Assembly: GCA_036506155.1 (NCBI GenBank)
Contig: DASXSF010000035.1
Coordinates: 1-64,000, forward strand
Direction of reading: 5' to 3'
Length of the DNA stretch: 64,000 nucleotides
Origin: DASXRA01 sp036506155
GTDB taxonomy: Bacteria; Actinomycetota; Actinomycetes; Mycobacteriales; Jatrophihabitantaceae
The notes beneath the pieces were generated by a model that was not told the origin of the DNA, made no database searches, and saw nothing but the letters and a program-made list of their open reading frames with translations. The number at the start of each line of letters is the position of its first letter. Position 1 is the first letter of the stretch. A program made the translations under genes and the position numbers. Positions 44,646 to 52,793 of this stretch are shown piece after piece.

Positions 44646-45371
44646 ATGCAGATCAGCGAGCACCTCGGCCAACTCGAGCGCGACGGCGTGCGGCTGGCCG
44701 ACGCGGCGAGCGATCTGTCCGCAGCGGTACCACCGTGTCCACAGTGGACGGTTCGCGACCTGCTGACGCACCTCGGCGGCGTACATCGGTGGGCGGCGTC
44801 GATCGTGCGCGATCGCGTCGATCACGACCCCGCGCCGCGGGAGGAGGACCTGGCCACACCAGGCTCCCGCGACGCCGTCGACTGGTTCCGTGAGGGACAC
44901 GCAGCATTGCTTTCCGTCCTACGAGCCGCCGACCCCGACATGCAGTGCTACACGTTCTTCGCAGCGCCGTCGCCGCTCGCGTTCTGGGCGCGTCGGCAAG
45001 CACACGAGACCGCGATCCACCGCGCCGACGCCGAGTCGGCCGGCGGCGCCATCACGCCGTTCCCCGCGGACTTCGCTGCTGACGGCATCGCCGAGCTGCT
45101 TACCGGGTTCGCCGCCCGGCGCCGCTCGTTCTCCCGCGTCGACCGGGCCCGGACGCTCGCGCTACGTCCCGCCGACGCCGAGGCGTGGACGATCACGCTG
45201 GCGCCGGACGGCGTGCGCTCCACGCCGGGCGCCGGCCCGGCCGAGGCGACCGTGAGCGGCACCGCCTCTGACGTATACCTCTGGGTGTGGAACCGTCCTG
45301 CCGGTGCCGTGGTCGAGGGCGACCAGGACGTCGCGACGCTGTGGCATCACGTGCGGGTCCGCTGGAGCTGA
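44646..45371 (+). CDS. Mycothiol-dependent maleylpyruvate isomerase-like protein
   Basis: 241 residues. DinB/MDMPI N-terminal domain with WTVRDLLTHLGGVHRWA (first metal His), a later AHETAIHRADAE (second His region), and the C-terminal MDMPI domain ending in GDQDVATLWHHVRVRWS. Family members are metal-dependent, mycothiol-linked transferases or isomerases; the substrate is unknown. It starts directly after the ilvE stop and is probably co-transcribed. Confidence 0.85.
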   Translation: MQISEHLGQLERDGVRLADAASDLSAAVPPCPQWTVRDLLTHLGGVHRWAASIVRDRVDHDPAPREEDLATPGSRDAVDWFREGHAALLSVLRAADPDMQCYTFFAAPSPLAFWARRQAHETAIHRADAESAGGAITPFPADFAADGIAELLTGFAARRRSFSRVDRARTLALRPADAEAWTITLAPDGVRSTPGAGPAEATVSGTASDVYLWVWNRPAGAVVEGDQDVATLWHHVRVRWS

Positions 45372-45387
45372 CCCATCGCCGGCTCAC

Positions 45388-45411
45388 GCGATGAGCGCTC
45401 GCGCGAAGAGC
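45388..45411 (+). repeat. Dispersed intergenic repeat, copy 4 (consensus copy)
   Basis: GCGATGAGCGCTCGCGCGAAGAGC. Homology with the 19 kb copy continues through TCCGCCGCCGCGACGCG to about 45428, and a similar far end GGCGGGATAAATCAGCG lies near 45511-45527. The 45372-45515 gap is therefore largely this element. Confidence 0.65.
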
Positions 45412-45515
45412 TCCGCCGCCGCGACGCGGCCCGCGCCGGAGGCGCGGAGCGGAGCTGCGGGTCCACCCGAGCGCAGCGAGCGGTGGGAACGCAGATTCGC
45501 GCACGGCGGGATAAA

Positions 45516-45968
45516 TCAGCGCTCGCCTAGGTGGCTGACTACGGTTTCGGTGATGTCGCCGAGCGCCTTGATCTGCGCCGGTGACAGTGCGTCGATGATG
45601 TGCCGGCGCACCGACTCCACGTGGTGCGGCGCGGCTTCCTCGAGCGTGCGCAGTCCCTCTTTTGTCAACACGATGACCGAGCCACGCGCGTCCGACTCGC
45701 AATCCTCGCGCCGCACCAGCCCGCGCTGCTCCATGCGGCTGATGTGATGCGAAAGCCGGCTCTGCGACCACAGCATCCGGGCGGCGAGCTCGCTGAGCCG
45801 GCCGCGATGATCGGGAGCGGAGGAGAGATTCGACAGGACGTCGTAGTCCGGCTCGGACAGTCCCGAGTCGCGGGCCAAGTCGCGGTTCACCGCGGCGTTC
45901 AGCAGCAGGAACATGCGGCGGTAGCCAAGCCAGGCACGCATCTCCGCATCGGTCAGCCACTGCGTCAT
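45516..45968 (-). CDS. MarR family regulator
   Basis: 150 residues from ATG 45968. Winged helix with LSELAARMLWSQSRLSHHISRMEQRGLVRRED and a helical dimer interface (HVESVRRHIIDALSPAQIKALGDI). TAGGCT on the minus strand ends seven bases before the ATG, supporting this start over an upstream one. Two operator-like palindromes separate it from yczE. Closely similar to the second MarR at 54845, indicating paralogues. Confidence 0.9.
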   Translation of the reverse strand: MTQWLTDAEMRAWLGYRRMFLLLNAAVNRDLARDSGLSEPDYDVLSNLSSAPDHRGRLSELAARMLWSQSRLSHHISRMEQRGLVRREDCESDARGSVIVLTKEGLRTLEEAAPHHVESVRRHIIDALSPAQIKALGDITETVVSHLGER

Positions 45969-45989
45969 GTCGCCCAGCCTACCGTTTAC

Positions 45990-46022
45990 TTGACACGTCA
46001 GGTAGATTCCTTGACATGTCAA
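45990..46022. promoter_or_regulatory. Paired MarR operators over the yczE start codon
   Basis: TTGACACGTCAG (45990-46001, one mismatch) and perfect TTGACATGTCAA (46011-46022), 21 bp apart or two helical turns. The ATG of the next gene (46016) lies inside the second palindrome, and its -10 TAGATT (46003-46008) lies between the two. Confidence 0.75.
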
Positions 46023-46750
46023 GCAGACTGGTGAAGCTGTACGCGGGGCTCGTGTTGTTCGGCGTCAGCATGGCGCTGATGCTGCGTGCCAGGCTCGGCC
46101 TCGATTCGTGGGACGTGCTGCATCAAGGGATCTCGCGGCGCACCGGCCTTCCGTTCGGCTGGGTGGTCATTGCCGTCGGCGCGCTGGTCCTGCTCGTGTG
46201 GGTGCCGTTGCGGCAGCGTCCCGGCCTGGGGACGGTCAGCAACGTCATCGTCGTGGGTCTCGCCGTCGACGCCGCGCTCGACGTCCTGCCCGCGCCGTCG
46301 CCGATGTGGGCACGCGTGGGCTTCCTAGCGGTCGGCATCGTCGCGAACGGCGTGGCCACCGGACTGTACATAGGCGCCGGTTTCGGCCCCGGACCGCGCG
46401 ACGGGCTGATGACCGCGCTCGCCGCGCGCGGCCATTCGATCCGCCTGGTCCGCACCTCGATCGAGGTGACCGTGCTCGGCGCCGGTTGGCTACTCGGCGG
46501 GTCGGTCGGCGTCGGAACGGTGGCGTATGCACTGGCGATCGGCCCGCTGGCGCACTACTTCATTCCACGGTTTGCCGCACGGCCTATGACGTCGGCCAGC
46601 GCCGGAAGTTCAGGTAGGAGCGGCTGGGCGTCGGTCCCCGCTGCCCCTGGTATCGGGAACCGGCAGCAGCCGACCCGTACGGGTTGCGCGCCGCGCTCGA
46701 CAACCGGAACAGGCACAGTTGACCGATCTTCATGCCTGGCCAGAGCATGA
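46016..46750 (+). CDS. YczE/YyaS/YitT-family integral membrane protein
   Basis: 244 residues. About five to six membrane helices in the first ~190 residues (LYAGLVLFGVSMALMLRARLGLDSWDVLHQG is a family hallmark). The C-terminal ~55 residues, from about 46585 on, are low-complexity and antisense to dcd, so the conserved protein ends near residue 190. Possible transporter or regulator of unknown substrate. Leaderless start with TAGATT seven bases upstream. Probably repressed by the divergent MarR. Confidence 0.8.
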   Translation: MSSRLVKLYAGLVLFGVSMALMLRARLGLDSWDVLHQGISRRTGLPFGWVVIAVGALVLLVWVPLRQRPGLGTVSNVIVVGLAVDAALDVLPAPSPMWARVGFLAVGIVANGVATGLYIGAGFGPGPRDGLMTALAARGHSIRLVRTSIEVTVLGAGWLLGGSVGVGTVAYALAIGPLAHYFIPRFAARPMTSASAGSSGRSGWASVPAAPGIGNRQQPTRTGCAPRSTTGTGTVDRSSCLARA

Positions 46751-47162
46751 TCGGCAGGTTCGCCACGTTCGAGAGCTCCAGCGTGAGGTGGCCGCTGAAG
46801 CCCGGGTCGATGAAGCCCGCCGTTGAGTGAGTCAGCAATCCGAGCCGGCCTAGTGAACTCTTCCCCTCGAGCCGGCCGGCCAGGTCGTCCGGCAGAGTGA
46901 CGATCTCGAGCGTCGAGCCCAGGACGAACTCGCCCGGGTGCAGCACGAACGGATCGTCGCCCTTCGGCTCGACGAGCGTTGTGAGTTCGTCCTGTTGCAG
47001 GCCCGGATCGATGTGGGTGTACTGCGTGTTGTTGAACACCCGGAAGTAGCGGTCCAGCCGCGCGTCAACACTGGACGGCTGCACGAGTTCGGCGTCCCAT
47101 GGGTCGACGACGAGCCGGCCGGCTTCCACCGCCGCGATGATGTCGCGGTCGCTCAGCAGCAT
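46584..47162 (-). CDS. dcd: dCTP deaminase (bifunctional dCTP deaminase/dUTPase type)
   Basis: 192 residues from ATG 47162. Signature EGKSSLGRLGLLTHSTAGFIDPGFSGHLTLELSN and the ending YQGQRGPTPSRSYLNF nearly match actinobacterial bifunctional enzymes, which convert dCTP to dUMP for thymidylate synthesis. The last 167 bp overlap yczE antisense. TAGCCT on the minus strand is eight bases upstream. Proximity to a tRNA-Gly gene is common in relatives. Confidence 0.95.
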   Translation of the reverse strand: MLLSDRDIIAAVEAGRLVVDPWDAELVQPSSVDARLDRYFRVFNNTQYTHIDPGLQQDELTTLVEPKGDDPFVLHPGEFVLGSTLEIVTLPDDLAGRLEGKSSLGRLGLLTHSTAGFIDPGFSGHLTLELSNVANLPIMLWPGMKIGQLCLFRLSSAARNPYGSAAAGSRYQGQRGPTPSRSYLNFRRWPTS

Positions 47163-47173
47163 GACAGCACAGG

Positions 47174-48172
47174 CTAGTCGGGCGGAGCGTCGAGCCACCC
47201 GGAGCGTACGGCTTGCACACCGAGTTGGAAGCGGCTGTTCACGCCGGCGCGTGCCTGCAGACGTTCCAGGTAGCGGAAGAACGTACGGCGGCTGATGCGT
47301 AGCGTCCGGATGATTGTTTCGTCAGCGACGCCGGCCGAGAGCAGGGCAAGCAACCGTTGTTCGATCGGCTCGAGCCGGCTGCCCGTCTCGCCGGACGGCA
47401 TGATCGGCAACGCGGCACGCCAGGCCAGCTCGAAGAGCCCGACCAGCGCTGAGAACAGGCTGCTCGGCCGCACGATGAGCAGTGACCGGTTCGCCGCCGC
47501 CTCGCCGATCGGCAGCGCGACGAGGGCCATCGTGTCGTCGACGATGCTCAGCTTGACCGGCACGTCGTGCACCACACGCGCCTGCTCGCCGGCCTTCATG
47601 CACGGCAACACGTTGCCGTCGAGGTAACCCTCTTGCTCCAGTGACGACTGCGAGTAGACGACGCGATAGCGGATGCCTCGTGCGAGGTTGTCGAGCTCGG
47701 TGTCATTGCCCGTGCTGGGCATGTAGTACGGCGGCGAGTCGAGCCGGCGTATCTCGTGGTGCACATTGCGTTCCGCCTGCTCGACGCGTTCGAGCATTGC
47801 CGGACCGGTGACGACGTCGACAAGGTGGTCGGTCGCCGGCGACAGCCGGGTACGGCGGAAGTCGGCGTAGGCGTTGAGTGTCGCCACCATCGCGGCATGC
47901 ATCTCGGACTCGCGCCGAGCGGTCAGCACCCTCAGCCCGGCATCCGGAGCAACCGGCGCGTAGCGCTCGTCAGCCGCACTGGTGCGCCCGACCAGTCCCG
48001 CGTCGATCAGCTCGGCCAGCGCCTTGTGTACCTCGTCCGTGGACTGGACGTTCGTCTCGGCCAGCTCGTCCAGGCCCGCGGCACCGCCGTCGAGCAGGGC
48101 GCGATACACCTGCGCGGCCTGATCGTCCAGCCCGAGCAGGTTCAGATGACTCAGAAGATCATCTGCGTGCAT
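47174..48172 (-). CDS. TrmB-like / LuxR-like two-HTH transcriptional regulator
   Basis: 332 residues from ATG 48172, with GAGGTG five bases upstream. An N-terminal TrmB-type winged helix (LNLLGLDDQAAQVYRALLDGG...) is followed by a middle region of PLD-like/TrmB sensor type, and a C-terminal LuxR-type helix-turn-helix (EQRLLALLSAGVADETIIRTLRISRRTFFRYLERLQARAG). Regulators of this composition are common in actinomycetes. Target and ligand are unknown. It starts 12 bp before dcd, so the two could be co-transcribed. Confidence 0.8.
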   Translation of the reverse strand: MHADDLLSHLNLLGLDDQAAQVYRALLDGGAAGLDELAETNVQSTDEVHKALAELIDAGLVGRTSAADERYAPVAPDAGLRVLTARRESEMHAAMVATLNAYADFRRTRLSPATDHLVDVVTGPAMLERVEQAERNVHHEIRRLDSPPYYMPSTGNDTELDNLARGIRYRVVYSQSSLEQEGYLDGNVLPCMKAGEQARVVHDVPVKLSIVDDTMALVALPIGEAAANRSLLIVRPSSLFSALVGLFELAWRAALPIMPSGETGSRLEPIEQRLLALLSAGVADETIIRTLRISRRTFFRYLERLQARAGVNSRFQLGVQAVRSGWLDAPPD

Positions 48173-48433
48173 CACACCACCTCAACGGCTATCCTCCCGA
48201 CTCCATCTAAGCCTTCGGATCGCCGGCTTGTCGCCCGAGGGCCGCGCTTTGGCCGCATGTTGCCGATTGTGCCGTTGGCGTTGCGGTGCCACGCGCGGGG
48301 GCACGGCACGTGGTGGCGGTGCGAGCCGAGTCGGCGGCTCCCGCAGGCCGCCGCTGTGACGGAGGGCAGGTACCCGGCGCCTCACGCGCGCCGCATCGCC
48401 GGCACCGCGCAGCCTGTAGCATGACGCGGGTCC

Positions 48434-48507
48434 GCGGGTGTAGTTCAATGGCAGAACATCAGCTTCCCAAGCTGACAGTGCGGGTTCGATTCCCGTCACC
48501 CGCTCCA
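48434..48507 (+). tRNA. tRNA-Gly (anticodon CCC), CCA encoded
   Basis: Acceptor GCGGGTG pairs with CACCCGC, discriminator T, then CCA. Anticodon stem TCAGC/GCTGA with loop TTCCCAA; the T-loop is TTCGATT. The 207 bp after it (48508-48714) hold no supported gene. tRNA 3' ends are common integration sites, but I see no repeat of this end elsewhere in the window. Confidence 0.95.
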
Positions 48508-48714
48508 AACGCAAGAAGCCTTACACGACAAGGGAAAAGCGCCAGCGGGGGACTTCGGTCGACGCTCTCCGAACCGGGCAATATGTCCGGTGGTGCTGTC
48601 CAGGTGCTGGTACGGGGCTCGCTTGCCCCGGCCGGGCTAGCCGAGCAAGAGGGCAGCTACCAAGGGCACGCCGGGACTATGCCTGCAGGCCGGCGTGACG
48701 GATGGTCGCGATGC

Positions 48715-49410
48715 TCAGCGTCCGAACGCCCACGCCAGCATCAGCGGGAACTCTTCTCTCCAGAACGCATCGCCGTGCGATCCCACCCGCTCGGTCATGA
48801 CAACATCCGCACCCGCGTCGCGCAGCGCGACAGCCCACCGTGTGGCGTTCTTGAGGAAGAACGGCTCCTGTGTGCCGGCGACGAGGTACGTGCGCGGAAG
48901 CCGCCTCGGCATCACGGCAGGCGGGAGGTAGCCTCCGCCCGGCGACGCGGCGAAGACCGCGCCGTAGATGTCGGGATGGCGAACTCCCATGGCGAGCGCG
49001 AGTTCTGCACTCGCCGAGACACCGAGCACCGCGGTTCGGTCGGAAGGCAGCGTGACGTTGAAGCGTGACTGCGCCCATCGGCGCACGTCCTCGACGAAGA
49101 ACTTCTCGTGCCCAGCGAACCGGTCCGGGTCAAAGGCGAAGGCGGGCGTGCTTTGGCCCGGTGAGTACTCATGCAGCCGCAGCGTCTCATCGTCCAGTCG
49201 GTGCGTACCGATGATCATCGCGGGCGGTAGATCGGCCGCCTTGAGGACGCTGCCCCACGACGCGATCAACTGGCCGTCACCGGCGTAGACGATGACCTCG
49301 GGCGGAACCTGCGGGACATATGCCGTGACCTGCCGGCCACCGTCGTATTCAAGCGTCTCGGTGACAAGCTGGCCTGCTATTGGCGACACCCGCGGTGGCT
49401 CCTGGATCAA
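48715..49410 (-). CDS. Alpha/beta hydrolase, enterochelin-esterase-like
   Basis: 231 residues from TTG 49410 (GTG 49389 is an alternative). Esterase D/Fes-type fold: VIVYAGDGQLIASWG, PPAMIIGTHRLDDETLRLHEY, nucleophile Ser in LGVSASAELALAMGVRHP, and the late GSHGDAFWREEFPLML with the catalytic His. No secretion signal is seen. Proteins of this family cleave siderophore esters or other carboxylic esters; no siderophore genes are nearby. Confidence 0.82.
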   Translation of the reverse strand: MIQEPPRVSPIAGQLVTETLEYDGGRQVTAYVPQVPPEVIVYAGDGQLIASWGSVLKAADLPPAMIIGTHRLDDETLRLHEYSPGQSTPAFAFDPDRFAGHEKFFVEDVRRWAQSRFNVTLPSDRTAVLGVSASAELALAMGVRHPDIYGAVFAASPGGGYLPPAVMPRRLPRTYLVAGTQEPFFLKNATRWAVALRDAGADVVMTERVGSHGDAFWREEFPLMLAWAFGR

Positions 49411-49471
49411 GTAGCGGCGTTTGCCGCGTTGGTAAGGGACCCGTGCTGACTGTCTACCTGAGGGACTACCG

Positions 49472-50056
49472 CTATCGACCCGCCCGGACCGGTTCAGACG
49501 ACGGCCGCCACTCCCGCCTGATCAGCCCGTACACCCAGGAGTCCGAGACCTCGCCGTTCACGATGCAGTCTTCCCGCAACGTCCCTTCACGCACGAATCC
49601 GAGCTTCTCCAGGACGCGGGCGGATGCCGCGTTGCGCGTATCGGTCTCGGCCTGGACTCGATTCAAGTCCAGCGTGTCGAATGCCCACTGCAGCAAGGCG
49701 CGCGCGGCCTCGGTCGCGTAGCCGTGGCCCCACGCGGCATCGTCGAGACAGTAGCCCATCGACGCGGTGCGGTAGTCCGGGTTCCACCGGGTCAGACTGC
49801 ACCAGCCGATGAACGCCCCGTCGGAATCACGGTCCAGGGCTAGCCGCGTCCCGCTGCCTTCCTCTGCCATCTGCCGGCAAGCCGTTATGAACCGCTCGGC
49901 GCGCACAGGTTCGGTCCAGGGCGGCGCGTCCCAGTAGCGCAGCACGTATGCGCTGCTGTGCAGCGCGAAGAGGGCGTTCGCGTCCGCGTCGTTGAAGGGA
50001 CGGAGTCGCAGGCGAGCGGTGCGCAGCGTGGGGGTAGGCAGGGACATGCGTGTCAT
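49472..50056 (-). CDS. GNAT family N-acetyltransferase (RimJ/RimL type)
   Basis: 194 residues from ATG 50056, with GAGAGG five bases upstream. LRTARLRLRPFNDADANALFALH at the N-terminus and the acetyl-CoA loop WGHGYATEAARALLQWAF, followed by NAASARVLEKLGFVREGTLRED, are typical of RimJ-like transferases that acetylate protein N-termini or small molecules. The target is unknown. Confidence 0.88.
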   Translation of the reverse strand: MTRMSLPTPTLRTARLRLRPFNDADANALFALHSSAYVLRYWDAPPWTEPVRAERFITACRQMAEEGSGTRLALDRDSDGAFIGWCSLTRWNPDYRTASMGYCLDDAAWGHGYATEAARALLQWAFDTLDLNRVQAETDTRNAASARVLEKLGFVREGTLREDCIVNGEVSDSWVYGLIRREWRPSSEPVRAGR

Positions 50057-50166
50057 GTTGCCTCTCATGCGGGGTGGCCGGTCAACCGCACACGCGATGC
50101 CCTTCACGCATGGCGGCTACGACCGGCGTGCCGGAAGTGCGAGCGGACAAAGCAGGTGCGACGCAC

Positions 50167-50565
50167 CTACTTGATCTGGCAGGTGACGAAGACGGATGCG
50201 GCCGCCGTGGTCAGCGTTACCGGGCCCCGGCTGGTGCACGGCACGCCGCCGACGAGCGATGAGCGTCCGACGAAGAAGAAGGTTCCTGGATTCAGGACGA
50301 CCCTGAGCCGGCCGTTGGCGTCGGTGTGAGCGACTGTCACCTGAGGTCCATTCGTACTCGCGCCGCTGTACACGGTGATGTCACCGACGAGAGGTCGATC
50401 AACTCCTGGAGGAGGGCCGCCGACCTCACGGAAGGTACCTGTCACGGGCGTTGATGGTCCCCGTCCTGTGTGCCCGGTTGAACTGCAACCCGCCGATACG
50501 GTGAGCACTGCCAGGAGGCCGATTGAAACAAGGAATCGCGCCCCAATGCTGCGCGTACCAGTCAT
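50167..50565 (-). CDS. Predicted lipoprotein, hypothetical
   Basis: 132 residues from ATG 50565. Signal peptide with lipobox TVSAGC, so it is probably acylated and anchored outside the membrane. The mature part has repeated beta-strand signatures (GDITVYSGASTNGPQVTVAHTDANGRLRVVLNPGTFFFVG) resembling a small Ig-like or prealbumin-like sandwich, with Cys pairs near the end. I do not recognise a specific family. No ribosome site is obvious; an in-frame start at 50583 is possible. Confidence 0.65.
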   Translation of the reverse strand: MTGTRSIGARFLVSIGLLAVLTVSAGCSSTGHTGRGPSTPVTGTFREVGGPPPGVDRPLVGDITVYSGASTNGPQVTVAHTDANGRLRVVLNPGTFFFVGRSSLVGGVPCTSRGPVTLTTAAASVFVTCQIK

Positions 50566-50678
50566 AGAGCGGTAACGATGCACGACCCAAGATCCGTTGT
50601 CCGCGGACCTCGGCGGCGGCTTCTGCGAAGCGCTCGGCGGCTGAGAAGCGCCGCGAAACGCAGCCTTAGGATCGGCCG

Positions 50679-51065
50679 ATGCGCGGTAGGACGAACCAGG
50701 GCATGTGGTGGGGTACGGCCATCGAGGCCCCGGATCCCGAGGCGCTGGCCGCCTTCTACTCGGCGCTGCTCGACTGGCCGGTGGTGCACGAGGAGCCGGG
50801 CACGGCCATCGTCAAGCCGCCTCAGGACGGCGTCTACATCGTCTTCCAGCGGGCCGAGGACTACGCGCGGCCGGTGTGGCCGCCTGCGCCGGGCGAGCAA
50901 CGCGCGATGATCCACTTCGACATCGAGGTGAACGACCTCGAGGCTGCCGTCGCGGACGCCGAAGCGCTGGGGGCCCGGGTCGCCGACTTCCAGCCGCAAG
51001 ACCACATACGGGTTCTTCTCGACCCGGCGGGGCATCCGTTCTGCCTCTGCCGTGATGACGGCTGA
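50679..51065 (+). CDS. VOC (glyoxalase/bleomycin-resistance) family protein
   Basis: 128 residues. Single vicinal-oxygen-chelate module: MWWGTAIEAPDPEALAAFYSALLDWPVV and MIHFDIEVNDLEAAVADAEALGARV...VLLDPAGHPFCL. These are metal-dependent enzymes or ligand-binding proteins. TAGGAT at 50667-50672 ends six bases before the ATG, implying a leaderless mRNA. An AraC regulator follows on the same strand. Confidence 0.85.
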   Translation: MRGRTNQGMWWGTAIEAPDPEALAAFYSALLDWPVVHEEPGTAIVKPPQDGVYIVFQRAEDYARPVWPPAPGEQRAMIHFDIEVNDLEAAVADAEALGARVADFQPQDHIRVLLDPAGHPFCLCRDDG

Positions 51066-51103
51066 CGGAATGCGATGTCACATCACGACGGCATGATCGA
51101 GCC

Positions 51104-51859
51104 GTGACGTACCGGGAGCAGCCGACCGCCGTGCCGGGAGTGGTGCTGTGGCAGCGCACCACGCAAGGCCGCACGCGCATCCTGCCGGACGGCTGCCTGG
51201 ACCTGGTCTGGGACGGCCGGGAGGTGTTCGTCGCCGGACCCGATACCGCCGCGCGATGGCACGACTGCGCGCCGGGCAGTGGCTACGTGGCGCTGCGTTT
51301 CCATTTCGGCATCGGCCCGGCGGTATTGCGCGTTCCGGCGGACGAGCTGCGCGACCGCAGCGTCCGCCTGGACGAGCTACTACCCGCGAGGCTCGCTGGG
51401 CATCTCGCAGACCAGATGGCCGACCATCCCGTCGAGGTGCTCACCGAGTGGCTGATGCGGCGCGTTGCCGGTCAGGCAGTCGACCCGCTCGGCCAGCGGG
51501 TGCACGCGATGGCGAACGCGGCCACCCCGGTCGCGCACATGGCCGACCGCCTCGGGATGAGCGCCCGGCAGCTACATCGGCGATGTGTGCCGATCTTCGG
51601 GTACGGGCCACGCCGGCTGGCCCGCATCCTGCGCCTCCGTCGTGCGCTGGATATCGCCCGGGCAGGAGTGCCGCTTGCCGACGTGGCCGCACGCTGCGGC
51701 TACGCCGACCAGGCGCACCTGTGCCGCGATGCGCTCGCGCTCGGCGGGGCCACACCGGCGCAGCTACGTGGGGAGCGGCGCGAAGAGGTCGACCGGGTTG
51801 CCGTCGGGGTCGTGGACGACGGCATATCGCATTCCCCAGAAGGCGTCCCAGGGTTCTAG
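51104..51859 (+). CDS. AraC family transcriptional regulator
   Basis: 251 residues from GTG 51104. N-terminal DUF6597-like sensor (RTRILPDGCLDLVWDG) and C-terminal double helix-turn-helix (VAHMADRLGMSARQLHRRCVPIFGYGPRRLARILRLRRA...LADVAARCGYADQAHLCRD). The C-terminal ~30 residues after the conserved domain run antisense to the next gene (96-bp overlap). A short palindrome GATGTCACATC lies at 51074-51084. It may control the flanking VOC genes (inference). Confidence 0.87.
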   Translation: MTYREQPTAVPGVVLWQRTTQGRTRILPDGCLDLVWDGREVFVAGPDTAARWHDCAPGSGYVALRFHFGIGPAVLRVPADELRDRSVRLDELLPARLAGHLADQMADHPVEVLTEWLMRRVAGQAVDPLGQRVHAMANAATPVAHMADRLGMSARQLHRRCVPIFGYGPRRLARILRLRRALDIARAGVPLADVAARCGYADQAHLCRDALALGGATPAQLRGERREEVDRVAVGVVDDGISHSPEGVPGF

Positions 51860-52162
51860 GTGGCCGTCGTATCCGGAGCCGGTGAGCTCGGCCCATGCGG
51901 CGTCGACCTCGGCCGGGCTGCCGCACTCGAACGCCAGGGCCATGCGGTGGCCGCCGCCTACCGGGCGGGCCCATTCCTTGTCGAACGAGCGGATCGTGTC
52001 CTCGGTGTCGAACGCGAGCTGCAGGCCGCCGCCGACTTCGACGTTTACGTGCGGCTGCTGGTCGGCGTCGTCCGGGATGTCGAGGCCCAGGCGGCGGTAG
52101 AACGCCAGCGAGGCCGCCATGTCGGCGACGACCACTTCTACTACGGAAAGACGAAGGTTCAT
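51764..52162 (-). CDS. VOC family protein
   Basis: 132 residues from ATG 52162. Glyoxalase-like fold: SVVEVVVADMAASLAFYRRLGLDIP and YAVVHDPDGNPVDLFAPLPT. TACGTT on the minus strand ends six bases before the ATG, supporting this start over an upstream in-frame one and implying a leaderless mRNA. It overlaps the AraC gene 3' end convergently. Function is not evident. Confidence 0.87.
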   Translation of the reverse strand: MNLRLSVVEVVVADMAASLAFYRRLGLDIPDDADQQPHVNVEVGGGLQLAFDTEDTIRSFDKEWARPVGGGHRMALAFECGSPAEVDAAWAELTGSGYDGHLEPWDAFWGMRYAVVHDPDGNPVDLFAPLPT

Positions 52163-52212
52163 GCGGCGAACGTATCGGCCCGCGCCGCGAACCGTCTTGG
52201 ACGTTTCGGACG

Positions 52213-52692
52213 CTAGGTGACCGGGTACTGGTCGTGGCGCGCCCACAGCTCGACCCACTCGTCGTCACTGGGCTCTCGGCCCGAGTGCCCTATCTCAGCG
52301 AGTTCCTCGAAGTACCTCTCGCGCGGTGGCCCCGGCGCGAACAGGATCAGCATGGACGCCGGTTCCCCGCTGGTGTTGTGGAAGGCGTGAATGCCGCCCT
52401 CAGGCACGTAGACGAAGTCGCCCGGCTTGGCGGAAAGCCACGCCGTGCCGTCGAACAGCGCGACTGTCCCCCGTGTGACGTAGAACGACTCGGAGAACGT
52501 CTTGTGGAAGTGAGCGTCCGGACCACCGGCTTGTGGCCCCATGTTCCACTCGAACAGCCCGTATCGCGCGTCGGTGAGGCTGCCCGGCGCGACGAAGCGC
52601 ACGTGGGTGCCTGATCTCATCGTCAGTTCCGGTACGGCACCGATCACGCGGCGCACTGCGCTGGCTTCGCCGAGATCCTTCGTGTACGACAT
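52213..52692 (-). CDS. Cupin domain protein
   Basis: 159 residues from ATG 52692. Single cupin barrel with the metal-binding pattern PDAHFHKTFSESFYVTRG (two His and a Glu) and the second motif PGDFVYVPEGGIHAFHN (His). It may bind a metal and a small ligand, or act as a dioxygenase-type enzyme. It starts about 100 bp from the divergent OLD nuclease gene. Confidence 0.85.
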   Translation of the reverse strand: MSYTKDLGEASAVRRVIGAVPELTMRSGTHVRFVAPGSLTDARYGLFEWNMGPQAGGPDAHFHKTFSESFYVTRGTVALFDGTAWLSAKPGDFVYVPEGGIHAFHNTSGEPASMLILFAPGPPRERYFEELAEIGHSGREPSDDEWVELWARHDQYPVT

Positions 52693-52793
52693 GGCCTTCA
52701 CTGAATCACGAATGACGCGCCACAAATACCGGTTTCGGCCTCGCCGTCGCGCGGCGCCACCCCGTAGCCTGTTGCCAGCCGGAAGCGAGGTCG

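Noticed and set aside
44653..45003. Minus-strand frames opposite ilvE and the maleylpyruvate-isomerase-like gene
   Set aside because: Arg-rich antisense frames with no recognisable domain.
48182..48514. Minus-strand 110-residue frame containing RVTGIEPALSAWEADVLPL
   Set aside because: It is the antisense of tRNA-Gly; this peptide is a well-known artefact of tRNA genes.
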